A stretch of 64,000 nucleotides of DNA from CATQHL01 sp965242895 (lineage in GTDB: Bacteria; Actinomycetota; Acidimicrobiia; Acidimicrobiales; CATQHL01), in the NCBI GenBank assembly GCA_965242895.1, contig OZ251507.1, positions 1,736,001 to 1,800,000 of the forward strand, read 5' to 3'. The notes beneath the pieces were generated by a model. The model had not been told where the DNA came from, ran no database searches, and was given only the letters and a program-made list of their open reading frames with translations. Below, piece by piece: positions 8,531-16,948 of this stretch; the stretch's first letter is position 1; each line of letters starts with the position of its first letter. The translations under genes were made by a program, and so were the position numbers.

Positions 8531-8737
8531 ATGTCACTGGCCATTATCAGTACCACTGAGTTGATCATCGTCCTCGTCATCCTCCTGTTGCTCTTCGGAG
8601 GAGCGAAACTCCCCAAGCTGGCGCGTTCGATCGGCCAGGCGCAAAAGGAGTTCCGGAAGAGTTCCGAAGAGACAGGGGAGGCTTCCGTGAGCAGCGAAGT
8701 CGAATCCGAAGGCAAGAGCACCTCCAAAAAGACCTAG
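8531..8737 (+). CDS. tatA: TatA-type twin-arginine translocase subunit
   Basis: A 68-residue protein with one membrane helix (ELIIVLVILLLLFGG), the hinge FGGAKLPKLARSIG and an amphipathic helix with a charged, Ser/Glu-rich tail. This is the pore-forming component that exports folded proteins. No tatC or tatB is nearby, so the rest of the translocase is encoded elsewhere. The gap to whiB is about 100 bp. Confidence 0.92.
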   Translation: MSLAIISTTELIIVLVILLLLFGGAKLPKLARSIGQAQKEFRKSSEETGEASVSSEVESEGKSTSKKT

Positions 8738-8828
8738 CCGTGGCTGATGGTCGACAGGCATTGGCCGAGTTCGTCGGATTTTCCTCTCCGTCGGTCAAGC
8801 GAGAGAACCGGGAATTCTGAGAGAAGAC

Positions 8829-9164
8829 ATGACTGCGTCGTCCTGGAATCCGGTCGCTGAAACCGAAGAACCTGAAGACCGTCCCAAGGAAGGCCACGTA
8901 AAGATCATATATACCGGCTCGGTGGCTCCTCACTGGGATTACCGTTCCAATTTCGGCGACAATCAGGTCATCGAGGACTTCAAGATGCGCGCTGGGGCGC
9001 GTCTGTTGCTGCTGCCCCGCGACGACCCTCAGTTCCGTCGCAACTATGAGCGCATCGTCAGGGACGCAGAGCGTCATAATCTCTTGCTCGAGTGGGATTT
9101 CGGATACGAGCCCGAGGAGTTAGACGAGTCCGCTCCAGACCCTTCCGAAGCAGGCCATTCCTAG
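8829..9164 (+). CDS. Small conserved-looking protein of unknown function
   Basis: A 111-residue soluble protein that I do not recognise. Core: VKIIYTGSVAPHWDYRSNFGD, then DFKMRAGARLLLLPRDDPQFRRNYERIVRDAERHNLLLEWDFGYE. The core has a regular strand-helix alternation, while the N-terminus (about 20 residues) and C-terminus are acidic and Pro-rich, so a single compact domain with flexible ends is likely. There are no membrane segments or cysteines. It follows tatA by about 90 bp with a purine-rich ribosome site (gagagaag), and ends before a 340-bp gene-free stretch. It may be co-transcribed with tatA. Confidence 0.6.
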   Translation: MTASSWNPVAETEEPEDRPKEGHVKIIYTGSVAPHWDYRSNFGDNQVIEDFKMRAGARLLLLPRDDPQFRRNYERIVRDAERHNLLLEWDFGYEPEELDESAPDPSEAGHS

Positions 9165-9216
9165 GTCCCCAAGAGATAGGCCTTTAGGGTAAGCCCCACG
9201 GCGCGGGAGTTTCAAA

Positions 9217-9387
9217 AATCAGCTGGCAGCTGATTCAAGCCCAGGGTAGATAGTTAAAGCCCAGGGTAGATAGCCCTTTCCTGGTAGGCCCCCCGGCTTT
9301 TGCACGTAGTTCAACAAGGTTCTAGTTCCCTGGTTCGCTGACCTCTTTCAAGTAGACGCTCAGCACGCTTTCAAGTAGACGCTCAGC
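9217..9387. repeat. Gene-free stretch with one hairpin and two tandem duplications
   Basis: The 9165-9507 interval has no convincing gene. It holds an 8-bp-stem hairpin (9217-9224 with 9228-9235), possibly the end of the preceding transcript, then a 17-bp sequence repeated at 9237 and 9257, and a 20-bp sequence repeated at 9345 and 9368. The copies are identical. The PHO-box-like site lies just downstream. Confidence 0.8.
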
Positions 9388-9408
9388 CCCGGGCGGGCGT
9401 CTCAATTT

Positions 9409-9436
9409 GTTAAGTAAGCGTTAACTCTTGTTTACC
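9409..9436 (+). promoter_or_regulatory. PHO-box-like direct repeats upstream of pstS
   Basis: Three heptamers, GTTAAGT (9409), GTTAACT (9420) and GTTTACC (9430), are spaced 11 and 10 bases apart. Actinobacterial PhoP/RegX3-type regulators bind direct repeats of a GTTCACC-like heptamer with 11-base spacing, so this is the expected target of RegX3 (encoded at 16184). It lies about 70 bp before the pstS start. It fits the known pattern, but the sequence is more AT-rich than the consensus. Confidence 0.6.
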
Positions 9437-9507
9437 TTTCCCTGCTAATTCGAATGCTTGCTTTCGTTAGTTTGCTGGGCGTTGTAAGCAAACCAAGGAG
9501 AGAAAGA

Positions 9508-10686
9508 GTGAACAACTTACACAAGGTACCGAAGATGCTCGCCGCTGTGCTGGTCGCACTAGCTTTGGCAGCGGCAGCTTGCGGAAGTTCCGACGACGCC
9601 GGCGCAATCGGACTGTCACCCTCCCCTGCAGAGCCCACGGTTCCGGAACCCGAGCCGGATACCGCGATGTCGCCAGAACCTGATGATCCGGCCGCCCCGG
9701 AGCCTCCGCCGGCTGCGCCTGAAGCCCCTGCCCCTTCGCCTGCACCGGATCTATCGGATCTTTCCGGCACGGTGAACATTTCGGGTTCTTCCACGGTCGA
9801 GCCCATATCGGTGAGGGTCTCGGAGTTGTTCCAAGAAGTCGCCCCAAACGTGGACGTGAATGTGGACGGTCCTGGCACGGGCGACGGTTTCAAGTTGTTC
9901 TGTGAAGGCGAGACCGACATTTCCGATGCATCGCGGCAAATCAAGGACAAGGAAAATGCTGCTTGTGTCGAAGCAGGGATCGAATGGATCGAGCTTCGAG
10001 TCGGCATCGACGGCATTGCGGTCATGACCAACGAGAGTAACTCTGCAGTGGAATGCCTGAGTTTCGAGGATCTCTACGCCATTGTCGGCCCCGAGTCCAG
10101 GGGCTTCGGTAACTGGGCTACTGCTGGAGATTTGGCGGCGGAACTTGGCTCTTCGACTTCCTTCCCCGACATGGACCTTGACATCACCGCTCCAGGCAGC
10201 GAATCGGGCACCTACGACAGTTTCATCGAGATCGTTCTAGAGGACATCGGCGACGCCCGCGCTGAATCCGGGGTTATTTCCGAAGGCGATGCGGCTACGA
10301 CTCGTCCCGACTACCGGTCGGCGGGCGACGACAACGTAATCATTTCGGGAATCCGGGACACGACCGGAAGTTTCGGATGGGTCGGTTTCGCCTACGCGGT
10401 TAACGCCGATGGCGTGAAGTTGCTGGAGGTAGACGGGGGAGACGGCTGTGTGGCTGCCACTCCTGCGACGATCGCTAGCGGTGAGTACCCCGTGTCGCGT
10501 TCGCTTTACATCTACGTGAACGCGGAAAAAGCGCGTAACAATCCGGCCTTGAAGGCTTACGTGGACTTCTACATGAGCGACAGCGGTCTAAGCGAAGCCG
10601 TGGACGACGTCGGCTACGTGCAGCTCACTTCGGACGCCATGGAAGACAGCAAGTCCAACTGGACTGGGATGGTCGTCGGAAATTAG
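9508..10686 (+). CDS. pstS: Phosphate ABC transporter substrate-binding lipoprotein
   Basis: High-affinity phosphate-binding lipoprotein. The chosen GTG at 9508 follows a good ribosome site (aaggag) and gives a lipoprotein signal ending LALAAAAC, with the lipidated Cys25. An acidic, Pro-rich linker of about 60 residues follows, then the binding domain: SGSSTVEPISVRVSE, a segment with GPGTGDGFKLFCEGETDISDASRQI, and SESGTYDSFIE, which carry phosphate-contacting Ser/Thr/Asp residues of the family. An upstream start at 9454 would bury the signal peptide and is unlikely. First gene of a full pst-phoU-senX3-regX3 operon under the PHO-box-like site. Confidence 0.94.
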   Translation: MNNLHKVPKMLAAVLVALALAAAACGSSDDAGAIGLSPSPAEPTVPEPEPDTAMSPEPDDPAAPEPPPAAPEAPAPSPAPDLSDLSGTVNISGSSTVEPISVRVSELFQEVAPNVDVNVDGPGTGDGFKLFCEGETDISDASRQIKDKENAACVEAGIEWIELRVGIDGIAVMTNESNSAVECLSFEDLYAIVGPESRGFGNWATAGDLAAELGSSTSFPDMDLDITAPGSESGTYDSFIEIVLEDIGDARAESGVISEGDAATTRPDYRSAGDDNVIISGIRDTTGSFGWVGFAYAVNADGVKLLEVDGGDGCVAATPATIASGEYPVSRSLYIYVNAEKARNNPALKAYVDFYMSDSGLSEAVDDVGYVQLTSDAMEDSKSNWTGMVVGN

Positions 10687-10745
10687 AAGTTCCCTGGAGC
10701 GAAGTCGGAGCAAAGTCGGCTCTCGGGGGCTTGTAGGTTCAGGTT

Positions 10746-12218
10746 GTGACTGATGCAGTTCTTCCCATCAGGAGACAGAGGCTTGAATCGATAGTGGCTT
10801 CGCTCATGCGGGTTAAGACCATCCCGGCGGCGTTTTTCGTCGCCGGGATGGTCTTATTGGTGGTTTCGCCTTTTCTTTCCTGGATAGTGGTCGAAGGCAC
10901 CGAAATCACTCGCACCGCTTTCACCGCAGATCTTCCCTGGCTGCTCGGAGGCAGCGATCTCGGAGCGCAAGAGGAAGGTTCGTTTGCTAACGGGTGGCTT
11001 TTCCTAATATGCGCGGCCCTCTGCGCGGGTGTGGGCTATCCGTTGCTGTTCAGCAGGAGGGCGGCGGCGCTGCCGCTCTCTCTGATCGGCGCTGGCTTGG
11101 TTGTATACGTGCTTTCAACGAGGTATCGCTTTGGCCGGCAATACGACCTGGTGCAGGAGAATCTGCCGGGCGCGGTGAGGGTTGGGTCGGGCCTGTGGGT
11201 GGCTTTGGCCGGTTCTGTTCTGCTGTTTTTGACTTTCGCGGCCGCCCGCATCTGGCTTCACGGAAACCTCCACTCGGCGTCCGTCTCTACCCCTGTGACC
11301 CTGGAAGCGCTGTCGGGAGACCGCGACCGGCGCGACCGCGAGGCGGGCGTACGCGCGGCCGTCTTCCTGGCGGCGCTGGCTTCGGTACTGGTCTCCGGGT
11401 TGATCATCATCTCGCTGATGCGGGACGCCTTTGTCTTCATGTTCAACATCGATTGGGGTTCGGTATGGACGAGCGGCTGGTTTCCCCGTCGGGGTTTCTA
11501 TGACGTCAAGACCCTCCTGGTCTCCACGCTGTTAGTGAACGGCGTTGCGATGCTTATCGCCGCCCCCATCGGGTTGGGCTCAGCCGTTTATCTGTCTGAG
11601 TACGCCAAGCCCCGCACGCGCAAGATACTCAAACCTACGTTGGAGGTGCTGGCCAGCATCCCCAGCGTCGTCCTTGGCTACTTCGCCCTGCAGTGGATTT
11701 CGCCAAACATCATTCAAGCCATCGACGGCTGGTTCGGGCAGGAAGCTCCCCTCGGCAACCTCGCCGCCGCCGGCATAGGCGTGGGCATCCTCAGCTCGCC
11801 GCTCATGGCGTCCATTTCCGAAGACGCCATGAAGGCCGTGCCTAACTCCCTGCGTGAAGCTTCCGCCGGTCTGGGGTCTCGCAAGATCACCACCACGCTC
11901 AAAGTAGTGCTGCCGGCCGCCGTGTCTGGCCTGGTGGCGGCGTTTATTGTGACCTCTTCGCGCGCTGTCGGGGAGACCATGGTCGTGTTCATCGCTGGTG
12001 GAGGAGGAGACACCGCCATCTACACTCACAACGTCTTCGAGGGCAGTTTGACGATGACCGCAGCCATGGCATCTCTCGCTTCGGGCACCGACAGCGTGGT
12101 AGGAGAGGGTCTTACTTTTGAAAGTCTCTACTTTGTCGGCCTGATGCTGTTCATTTTGACGATGGGCATGAATTTGATTGCTGACCGATTCGTCCGTCGA
12201 GTTAGGAACAAGTACTGA
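10746..12218 (+). CDS. pstC: Phosphate ABC transporter permease with extra N-terminal membrane domain
   Basis: Permease subunit. The C-terminal ~280 residues are standard PstC, including PIGLGSAVYLSEYA and the EAA-type loop LREASAGLGSRKITTTLKVVLPAAVSGL that docks on PstB. Usual PstC is about 300-340 residues; this one is 490. The added ~190 N-terminal residues hold about four extra hydrophobic segments. It starts with GTG at 10746, 59 bp after pstS. A strong hairpin lies inside the first 110 bases of coding sequence (see separate entry). PstA starts one base after its stop. Confidence 0.92.
   Translation: MTDAVLPIRRQRLESIVASLMRVKTIPAAFFVAGMVLLVVSPFLSWIVVEGTEITRTAFTADLPWLLGGSDLGAQEEGSFANGWLFLICAALCAGVGYPLLFSRRAAALPLSLIGAGLVVYVLSTRYRFGRQYDLVQENLPGAVRVGSGLWVALAGSVLLFLTFAAARIWLHGNLHSASVSTPVTLEALSGDRDRRDREAGVRAAVFLAALASVLVSGLIIISLMRDAFVFMFNIDWGSVWTSGWFPRRGFYDVKTLLVSTLLVNGVAMLIAAPIGLGSAVYLSEYAKPRTRKILKPTLEVLASIPSVVLGYFALQWISPNIIQAIDGWFGQEAPLGNLAAAGIGVGILSSPLMASISEDAMKAVPNSLREASAGLGSRKITTTLKVVLPAAVSGLVAAFIVTSSRAVGETMVVFIAGGGGDTAIYTHNVFEGSLTMTAAMASLASGTDSVVGEGLTFESLYFVGLMLFILTMGMNLIADRFVRRVRNKY
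10815..10855 (+). promoter_or_regulatory. Long hairpin inside the pstC coding region
   Basis: Eighteen-base arms at 10815-10832 and 10838-10855, complementary except for one G-U pair in RNA, with a five-T loop. The arms are rich in G and C, so the hairpin is very stable. It sits about 70 bases after the pstC start, where it could slow ribosomes or cause partial transcript ending between the abundant pstS and the membrane subunits. It lacks a following T-run, so it is not a classical terminator. Confidence 0.6.
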
Positions 12219-12219
12219 C

Positions 12220-13173
12220 ATGCGGCTAGGAAGAGTCTTCGACGAACGCACCCGCTCGGCGGTGACCGCGAGCGTCTACAAGAGCTCTAACGACATCAAG
12301 GGCGGCTTCTTCCGTGCGGCTCTGCTGCTTGCTCTGCTAGCAGCTCTACTGATTCTTGGCGTGCTGATCGCTGACGTATTGATCGACGGATGGTCGGTGC
12401 TAAGTACTCGTCTGGGGGATTTTCTTGGAGGCGAACTCAGGTCTCGTTCCGAAGACCCTCTGCTGGGCGTGTTCCAGGGCATCCGCGGATCGCTCTGGAT
12501 CGCCGTGTTCGTCATCCTTCTGGCGTTTCCTATTGGAATCGGGGCGGCCATCTATCTTGAGGAATACGCCCCCAAGTCCAAGTTGACGAACTTCATCGAG
12601 ATCAACATCCGCAACTTGGCGGGCGTGCCCTCGGTGGTCTACGGCCTGCTTGGATTGGCGATTTTCGTGAAAGGTATGGAAGACCTGACCGGCGGGAGGT
12701 CGGTGATCGCAGCCGGGATCACGCTCGCGGTTCTCGTCCTGCCTATCGTGATCATCACATCCTCCGAGGCCATCAGGGCGGTTCCGGTGAGTCTTAAGGA
12801 GGCGGGCTACGGTGTGGGGGCGACTAGGTGGGAGGTCATTCGAACCCAGGTCATTCCCTACGCCGCCCCTGGCATCCTCACCGGTACCCTGCTTTCGCTC
12901 TCACGGGCCATCGGCGAGGCGGCGCCGCTTATTCTTGTGGGTGCGGTGACGGGCTTTCTAGGGGGTCAGTCAGGTTTGCTAGACCTCTCTCAGCTGCAGG
13001 AACGTTTCACCGCCATGCCCATCGTCATCACGCGCTGGGTGCAGCAGTCGGGGCGAGATCCGGGCTTTGCTGCGGCTGCAGCTGCCGCGATCGTGGTAAT
13101 GCTGATCGTGGTCTTGCTGCTCAACTCGGTGGCCATCGGTTTGAGGAACCACTTCGAGAAGAAAAGAAGGTAG
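12220..13173 (+). CDS. pstA: Phosphate ABC transporter permease
   Basis: Second permease subunit. Seen: about six hydrophobic segments, the PIGIGAAIYLEEYAPKS stretch, and the ATPase-docking loop LKEAGYGVGATRWEVIRTQVIPYAAPGILTG. I chose the ATG at 12220, one base after the pstC stop, over a longer frame from 12178 that would overlap pstC by about 40 bp. Length 317 residues is normal. It is followed two bases later by the pstB GTG. Confidence 0.94.
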   Translation: MRLGRVFDERTRSAVTASVYKSSNDIKGGFFRAALLLALLAALLILGVLIADVLIDGWSVLSTRLGDFLGGELRSRSEDPLLGVFQGIRGSLWIAVFVILLAFPIGIGAAIYLEEYAPKSKLTNFIEINIRNLAGVPSVVYGLLGLAIFVKGMEDLTGGRSVIAAGITLAVLVLPIVIITSSEAIRAVPVSLKEAGYGVGATRWEVIRTQVIPYAAPGILTGTLLSLSRAIGEAAPLILVGAVTGFLGGQSGLLDLSQLQERFTAMPIVITRWVQQSGRDPGFAAAAAAAIVVMLIVVLLLNSVAIGLRNHFEKKRR

Positions 13174-13175
13174 CC

Positions 13176-14117
13176 GTGACGTTAACAACTCAAGAAACGC
13201 CTGAGGATTCCGTGTCGTCAGAGGTCGCAGGCGAGTCCTTCGCCGTAGGGGAGAACGCGACACCTCCCGAGCCGAAAGCGCCCGAGCCGGACGCTTCGTC
13301 CGAGGGTGCCTCCGTGGAGGTTACGCCCGAGGATGTCGTATTCAGGGTCAACGATCTCAACTGCTATTACGACGACTTTCTGGCGGTCAGGGACGTGAGC
13401 ATGGACATCCTCGCTCGTGAGATCACTGCGATGATCGGCCCTTCAGGTTGCGGGAAAACCACGGTCCTGCGCTGTTTCAATCGAATGAACGACTTGGTGG
13501 AAGGTGCTCGCGCAGAGGGGGAACTCTTGTTCAGAGGCGTGAACCTCTACGACCCCCGCGTAGACCCGGTAGAGGTTAGGCGCAGGATTGGGATGGTTTT
13601 CCAAAAGCCGAATCCGTTTCCCAAGTCGGTGTATGACAACATTGCCTACGGCCCGCGCATCAGCAAGATTGCGAAGTCGAAGAAGGCGCTTGAGGAGATT
13701 GTCGAGTCGTCTCTTAGGCAGGCAGCCCTTTGGGAGGAAGTAAAAGACAGGCTGGGAGATTCGGCTATGGGACTATCCGGCGGGCAGCAGCAGCGGTTGT
13801 GCATAGCTAGGGCGATCGCCACTAACCCCGACGTGTTGCTGATGGACGAGCCCTGCTCGTCGCTTGATCCCATCGCCACGGCCTACATCGAAGAGCTGAT
13901 GCACAATCTCAAGAAGAACTACACGATCGTGATCGTCACCCACAACATGCAGCAGGCCGCCAGAATCAGCGACCGGACGGCCTTCTTCACGGCCGAAGTG
14001 GATGCGGAAAGGCAGTCCCGCTACGGACTTTTGGTGGAGTTCGACGACACCGAGAAGATTTTTTCGAACCCCAACGACGAAAGAACGGAAAGCTACATAA
14101 CCGGACGATTCGGCTGA
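13176..14117 (+). CDS. pstB: Phosphate ABC transporter ATP-binding protein with acidic N-terminal extension
   Basis: ATPase that powers phosphate import. Seen: Walker A GPSGCGKTT, the Q-loop VFQKPNPFPKSVYDNIAYGPR, which is typical of PstB, signature LSGGQQQRLCIARAIA, Walker B VLLMDEPCSSLDP and the switch His in IVTHNMQQAARISD. The GTG at 13176 is the first start after pstA; a longer frame through pstA exists only as an open-frame shadow. Before the ABC domain lie about 50 residues rich in Glu, Pro, Ser and Ala that PstB normally lacks. Confidence 0.95.
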   Translation: MTLTTQETPEDSVSSEVAGESFAVGENATPPEPKAPEPDASSEGASVEVTPEDVVFRVNDLNCYYDDFLAVRDVSMDILAREITAMIGPSGCGKTTVLRCFNRMNDLVEGARAEGELLFRGVNLYDPRVDPVEVRRRIGMVFQKPNPFPKSVYDNIAYGPRISKIAKSKKALEEIVESSLRQAALWEEVKDRLGDSAMGLSGGQQQRLCIARAIATNPDVLLMDEPCSSLDPIATAYIEELMHNLKKNYTIVIVTHNMQQAARISDRTAFFTAEVDAERQSRYGLLVEFDDTEKIFSNPNDERTESYITGRFG

Positions 14118-14118
14118 C

Positions 14119-14144
14119 GCCGCATCGTGCGGCTCCTGAAGGAG
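14119..14144 (+). promoter_or_regulatory. Two hairpins before phoU, one covering its ribosome site
   Basis: A five-pair stem (gccgc/gcggc around 14119-14133) is followed by ctcct-ga-aggag at 14133-14144, whose right arm contains part of the phoU Shine-Dalgarno sequence (ggaggg at 14141-14146). Pairing could limit phoU translation relative to pstB. The second hairpin's two-base loop is too tight to close fully, so its stem must be shorter than drawn. Confidence 0.35.
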
Positions 14145-14154
14145 GGAGTGAGCA

Positions 14155-14880
14155 GTGGCAGAAAGTTTTCGACAGCAATTCCGAGAGGAACTAGATCAGG
14201 TCAAGGCGGGCATAGTCCGGATGGCCGGTCTCGTGACGGAATCCATACCTAGGTGCACCGAGGCTTTGTTGTCAGGAGACCTAGCGGCAGCTAGGGAGAT
14301 GGTCGAGGCCGACTCCGACGTAGACAGTGCTTCTCTGGCGCTTGAACACAAGTGTCATCAACTTCTAGCCCTGCAGCAGCCCACCGCGGGAGATCTCAGG
14401 GAGCTCTTGGCGGCTTTGGTCATCAACTATGAGATCGAGCGATCTGGCGGCTTGGTGGTGAACATCGCCAAGAGCATGAGGCGCATATACCCGGTGGAGT
14501 TGGGGCCGCGCATGCGGGGAGTGGTTACGCAGATGGGCGAAGAGTCCCGCAGGCTCTTTCAGTTCGCCATCGACTCCTACGCCGAGAACAACGCCGGATT
14601 GGCTGCGGCTCTTGACGACATAGACGACCGACTAGACCGTCTGAATCATCAGTGCCTGGCGTTGATAATCAGTACTGAAGGAACTGAGAGAGTGGAAAGG
14701 TCGACGGGCATCCAGTTGGCGTTGATCGCCCGCTATTACGAACGCATCGGAGATCACGCCGTCAACATCGGTGAGCGAGTGAGGTACATAGTCGATGCTT
14801 GGCGTCCCTCGCAGGAAGTTGTCGAAGAAACCATCGAGGACGAGCCCGTGAACGAGAGCGGGGAGCGAGCCGGCGAGTGA
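14155..14880 (+). CDS. phoU: Phosphate signalling regulator PhoU
   Basis: Negative regulator linking Pst transporter activity to the SenX3 kinase. The protein is all-helical, 241 residues, with the family's two repeated three-helix units. Metal-binding-type motifs are visible: VEADSDVDSASL and an analogous DDIDDRLDRLNHQC later, plus YYERIGDHAVNIGERVRYI near the C-terminus, which is characteristic of PhoU. GTG start at 14155 with ggagg ribosome site. The stop overlaps the senX3 start codon by four bases (GTGA). Confidence 0.94.
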   Translation: MAESFRQQFREELDQVKAGIVRMAGLVTESIPRCTEALLSGDLAAAREMVEADSDVDSASLALEHKCHQLLALQQPTAGDLRELLAALVINYEIERSGGLVVNIAKSMRRIYPVELGPRMRGVVTQMGEESRRLFQFAIDSYAENNAGLAAALDDIDDRLDRLNHQCLALIISTEGTERVERSTGIQLALIARYYERIGDHAVNIGERVRYIVDAWRPSQEVVEETIEDEPVNESGERAGE

Positions 14881-16187
14881 CGGCGGTCGTGATCGTTCTA
14901 AGCCTTTTGCTGGGAGGCGCAGCCGTCTTCGGGTCTGTGACGGCTAGCCGCTGTCGCAGGGCTCGGGCATTGGCGTCGAGTCTGCTGGGCGACTCGGGGT
15001 CGGATGACGCTCAGGCGACCTTGGAGGAATGCCTGGTCGATTTGGGTGGGCGGCAGAGCGGACTCGTGGCGGAGTTATCCGAATCCGAGACGGTACGCCA
15101 TCTTCTAGAAGGGATTCTCTCACGGATGGTCCAAGGCGTCATGGTCTGCGGCGCCAACGGAAGGGTCGTTTTTCGTAAGTATCAGAAGTCGCTGGAGGCC
15201 AGCCATCACGGCCAGGCCTTAGTAGATGCAGCCGTCGAGCGTGTGCTGGAAAAAGTTTCAGGCAGGGTGCTCACGAAGGAGAAATCGGACGGACACGCGG
15301 TCATGGAGGAACTGAGGCTCTACGGCCCGCCTGAACGGCTCTTGCGTATCAGCGCTTTCGTCCTAGAAGGAGGGGCGGCGGCTCTCATCGAAGACTGCAC
15401 CGAACAGGATCGTGTGGAGGTGATGCGAAGAGACTTCGTGGACAACATCAGCCACGAACTGCGCACGCCGGTGGGGGCCATGAGTCTTCTGGCAGAGACG
15501 ATCGCTGAGGAAGAGGATGAGACGACCGTCGACGTGCTTTCCAAGCGCATGATCTCCGAAGCAGAGCGCATGACGAGCGTCATCGAAGAGTTGGCGGAGT
15601 TGGCGCGAGTAGAAAATGACCCTGAAGGAGACCGCGGTTCTCAGGTGCTGCAAGAAGTAGTGGTGGAGGTTGTGGAGAGGCTCACGGGCGCAGCCTCCCA
15701 GCGCGGGATAAAGGTGAGCGTTTCTGCCCCTGACGATCCCATCGTCGTGCTGGCCGACCGTCTTCAGATCGCCTCGGCCGTCCACAATCTCCTGGACAAC
15801 GCCCTGAAGTATTCCCCGTTCGGAGGCAACGTGAGTGTAAGGGTTCGAAAGCTAGGAGAGTGCGCCCAATTGGAGGTTCAGGACACTGGAGTCGGCATAC
15901 CCCGGAGGGATCAGGAGAGGATTTTTGAACGCTTTTACCGAGTGGATCGCTCTCGCACGGCGTCGTCTGGAGGGATCGGGCTTGGCTTGGCCATCGTCAA
16001 GCACATAGTCATCAACCATGGAGGTGAGATATCTGTGGATTCGATGGAGGGGGAGGGCAGCACTTTTACCTTGCAATTGCCGCTTTTCAAGGAAGTCTTC
16101 CCCGGCTGCGCGTCCGAGGAAGACGCAGGGGCTGCGGGGCGAGAAACTATTCTTCGGGGTATCGCCGATGGTATGAGCGCATCATGA
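14877..16187 (+). CDS. senX3: Phosphate-sensing histidine kinase
   Basis: Membrane sensor kinase. The start GTG at 14877 overlaps the phoU stop; it puts a hydrophobic segment (AVVIVLSLLLGGAAVFGSV) at the very N-terminus, as in SenX3. A PAS-like region follows (VQGVMVCGANGRVVFRKY, about 85-175), then the dimerisation/phosphoacceptor helix DFVDNISHELRTPVG with His193, and the ATPase domain with NLLDNALKYSP, DTGVGIP and GIGLGLAIVKHI. Length 436. PhoU-SenX3-RegX3 in one operon is the standard actinobacterial arrangement of the phosphate response. Confidence 0.93.
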   Translation: MTAVVIVLSLLLGGAAVFGSVTASRCRRARALASSLLGDSGSDDAQATLEECLVDLGGRQSGLVAELSESETVRHLLEGILSRMVQGVMVCGANGRVVFRKYQKSLEASHHGQALVDAAVERVLEKVSGRVLTKEKSDGHAVMEELRLYGPPERLLRISAFVLEGGAAALIEDCTEQDRVEVMRRDFVDNISHELRTPVGAMSLLAETIAEEEDETTVDVLSKRMISEAERMTSVIEELAELARVENDPEGDRGSQVLQEVVVEVVERLTGAASQRGIKVSVSAPDDPIVVLADRLQIASAVHNLLDNALKYSPFGGNVSVRVRKLGECAQLEVQDTGVGIPRRDQERIFERFYRVDRSRTASSGGIGLGLAIVKHIVINHGGEISVDSMEGEGSTFTLQLPLFKEVFPGCASEEDAGAAGRETILRGIADGMSAS

Positions 16188-16948
16188 CCCCCCCGAAGAG
16201 GGTTCTAGTGGTCGAAGATGAGGTTTCGTTCGTGGAGGCGCTCAGTTCGGGGCTGAGACGGGAAGGTTTTGCCCTTGACGTTGCTCGTGACGGCAGGGAG
16301 GCCCTGGAGCGTTTCGCAGCCTGCCCCCCTGACGTGATCCTGCTCGATGTGATGCTCCCCCGCCTTTCCGGCCTCGACGTTTGCAGGCAGATTCGTAATA
16401 CTTCCGAAGTGCCGATCATCATGGTTTCGGCCAAGGGGGAGGAGATCGACACGGTCGTGGGTCTCGAAGTGGGCGCCGACGACTACGTGCCGAAGCCGTA
16501 CCGCTTACGTGAACTGGTTGCGCGCATTCGCGCCGTCATGCGCCGTTACGAACTCAAAGGGGGTGCCCGCCGCAAGGCGGAGGGAGGCTCGAGGGGCGCA
16601 CACGAGGATGTGCTGGAGGTGGGCGAAGTCTGTATGGATACTCTTGCACACGAGGTGAAAATCAGAGGTGAGAACGTTCGCCTGCCTCGCAAGGAGTTTG
16701 AACTCTTGAGGGTCCTTCTGGCAGGAGCAGGCCGTGTGATTCTGAGGGATGAACTCTTCGACGAAGTGTGGGGCAAGGATTACGTAGGGGATTCCAAGAC
16801 ACTCGACGCCCACATTCGAAGGCTGCGGCAAAAGGTGGAGCTAGACCCCTCCTCCCCCTGCTGCATTGTGACGATTCGGGGTGCTGGATACAAGTACGCT
16901 CTTCCAGATTCCGCCGGAAGGCAGGGGCAAGTATCTGAGCAGGGGTAA
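16184..16948 (+). CDS. regX3: Phosphate-response regulator
   Basis: OmpR-type response regulator, partner of SenX3. Receiver domain: acidic pair Glu11-Asp12, phosphoacceptor Asp55 in VILLDVMLPRLSG, and a Lys in DYVPKPYRLREL. A winged-helix domain follows, including FELLRVLLAGAGRVI and SKTLDAHIRRLRQKVE, ending in VTIRGAGYKY. The ATG at 16184 overlaps the senX3 stop by four bases. Expected to bind the repeats at 9409-9436. Compared with typical regulators there is a short linker insertion of charged residues (about 127-143). Confidence 0.93.
   Translation: MTPPKRVLVVEDEVSFVEALSSGLRREGFALDVARDGREALERFAACPPDVILLDVMLPRLSGLDVCRQIRNTSEVPIIMVSAKGEEIDTVVGLEVGADDYVPKPYRLRELVARIRAVMRRYELKGGARRKAEGGSRGAHEDVLEVGEVCMDTLAHEVKIRGENVRLPRKEFELLRVLLAGAGRVILRDELFDEVWGKDYVGDSKTLDAHIRRLRQKVELDPSSPCCIVTIRGAGYKYALPDSAGRQGQVSEQG

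Noticed and set aside
12828..13175. Longer N-terminus of PstB reading through pstA
   Set aside because: The added stretch is His/Arg/Gly-rich shadow; the GTG at 13176 directly follows the pstA stop.
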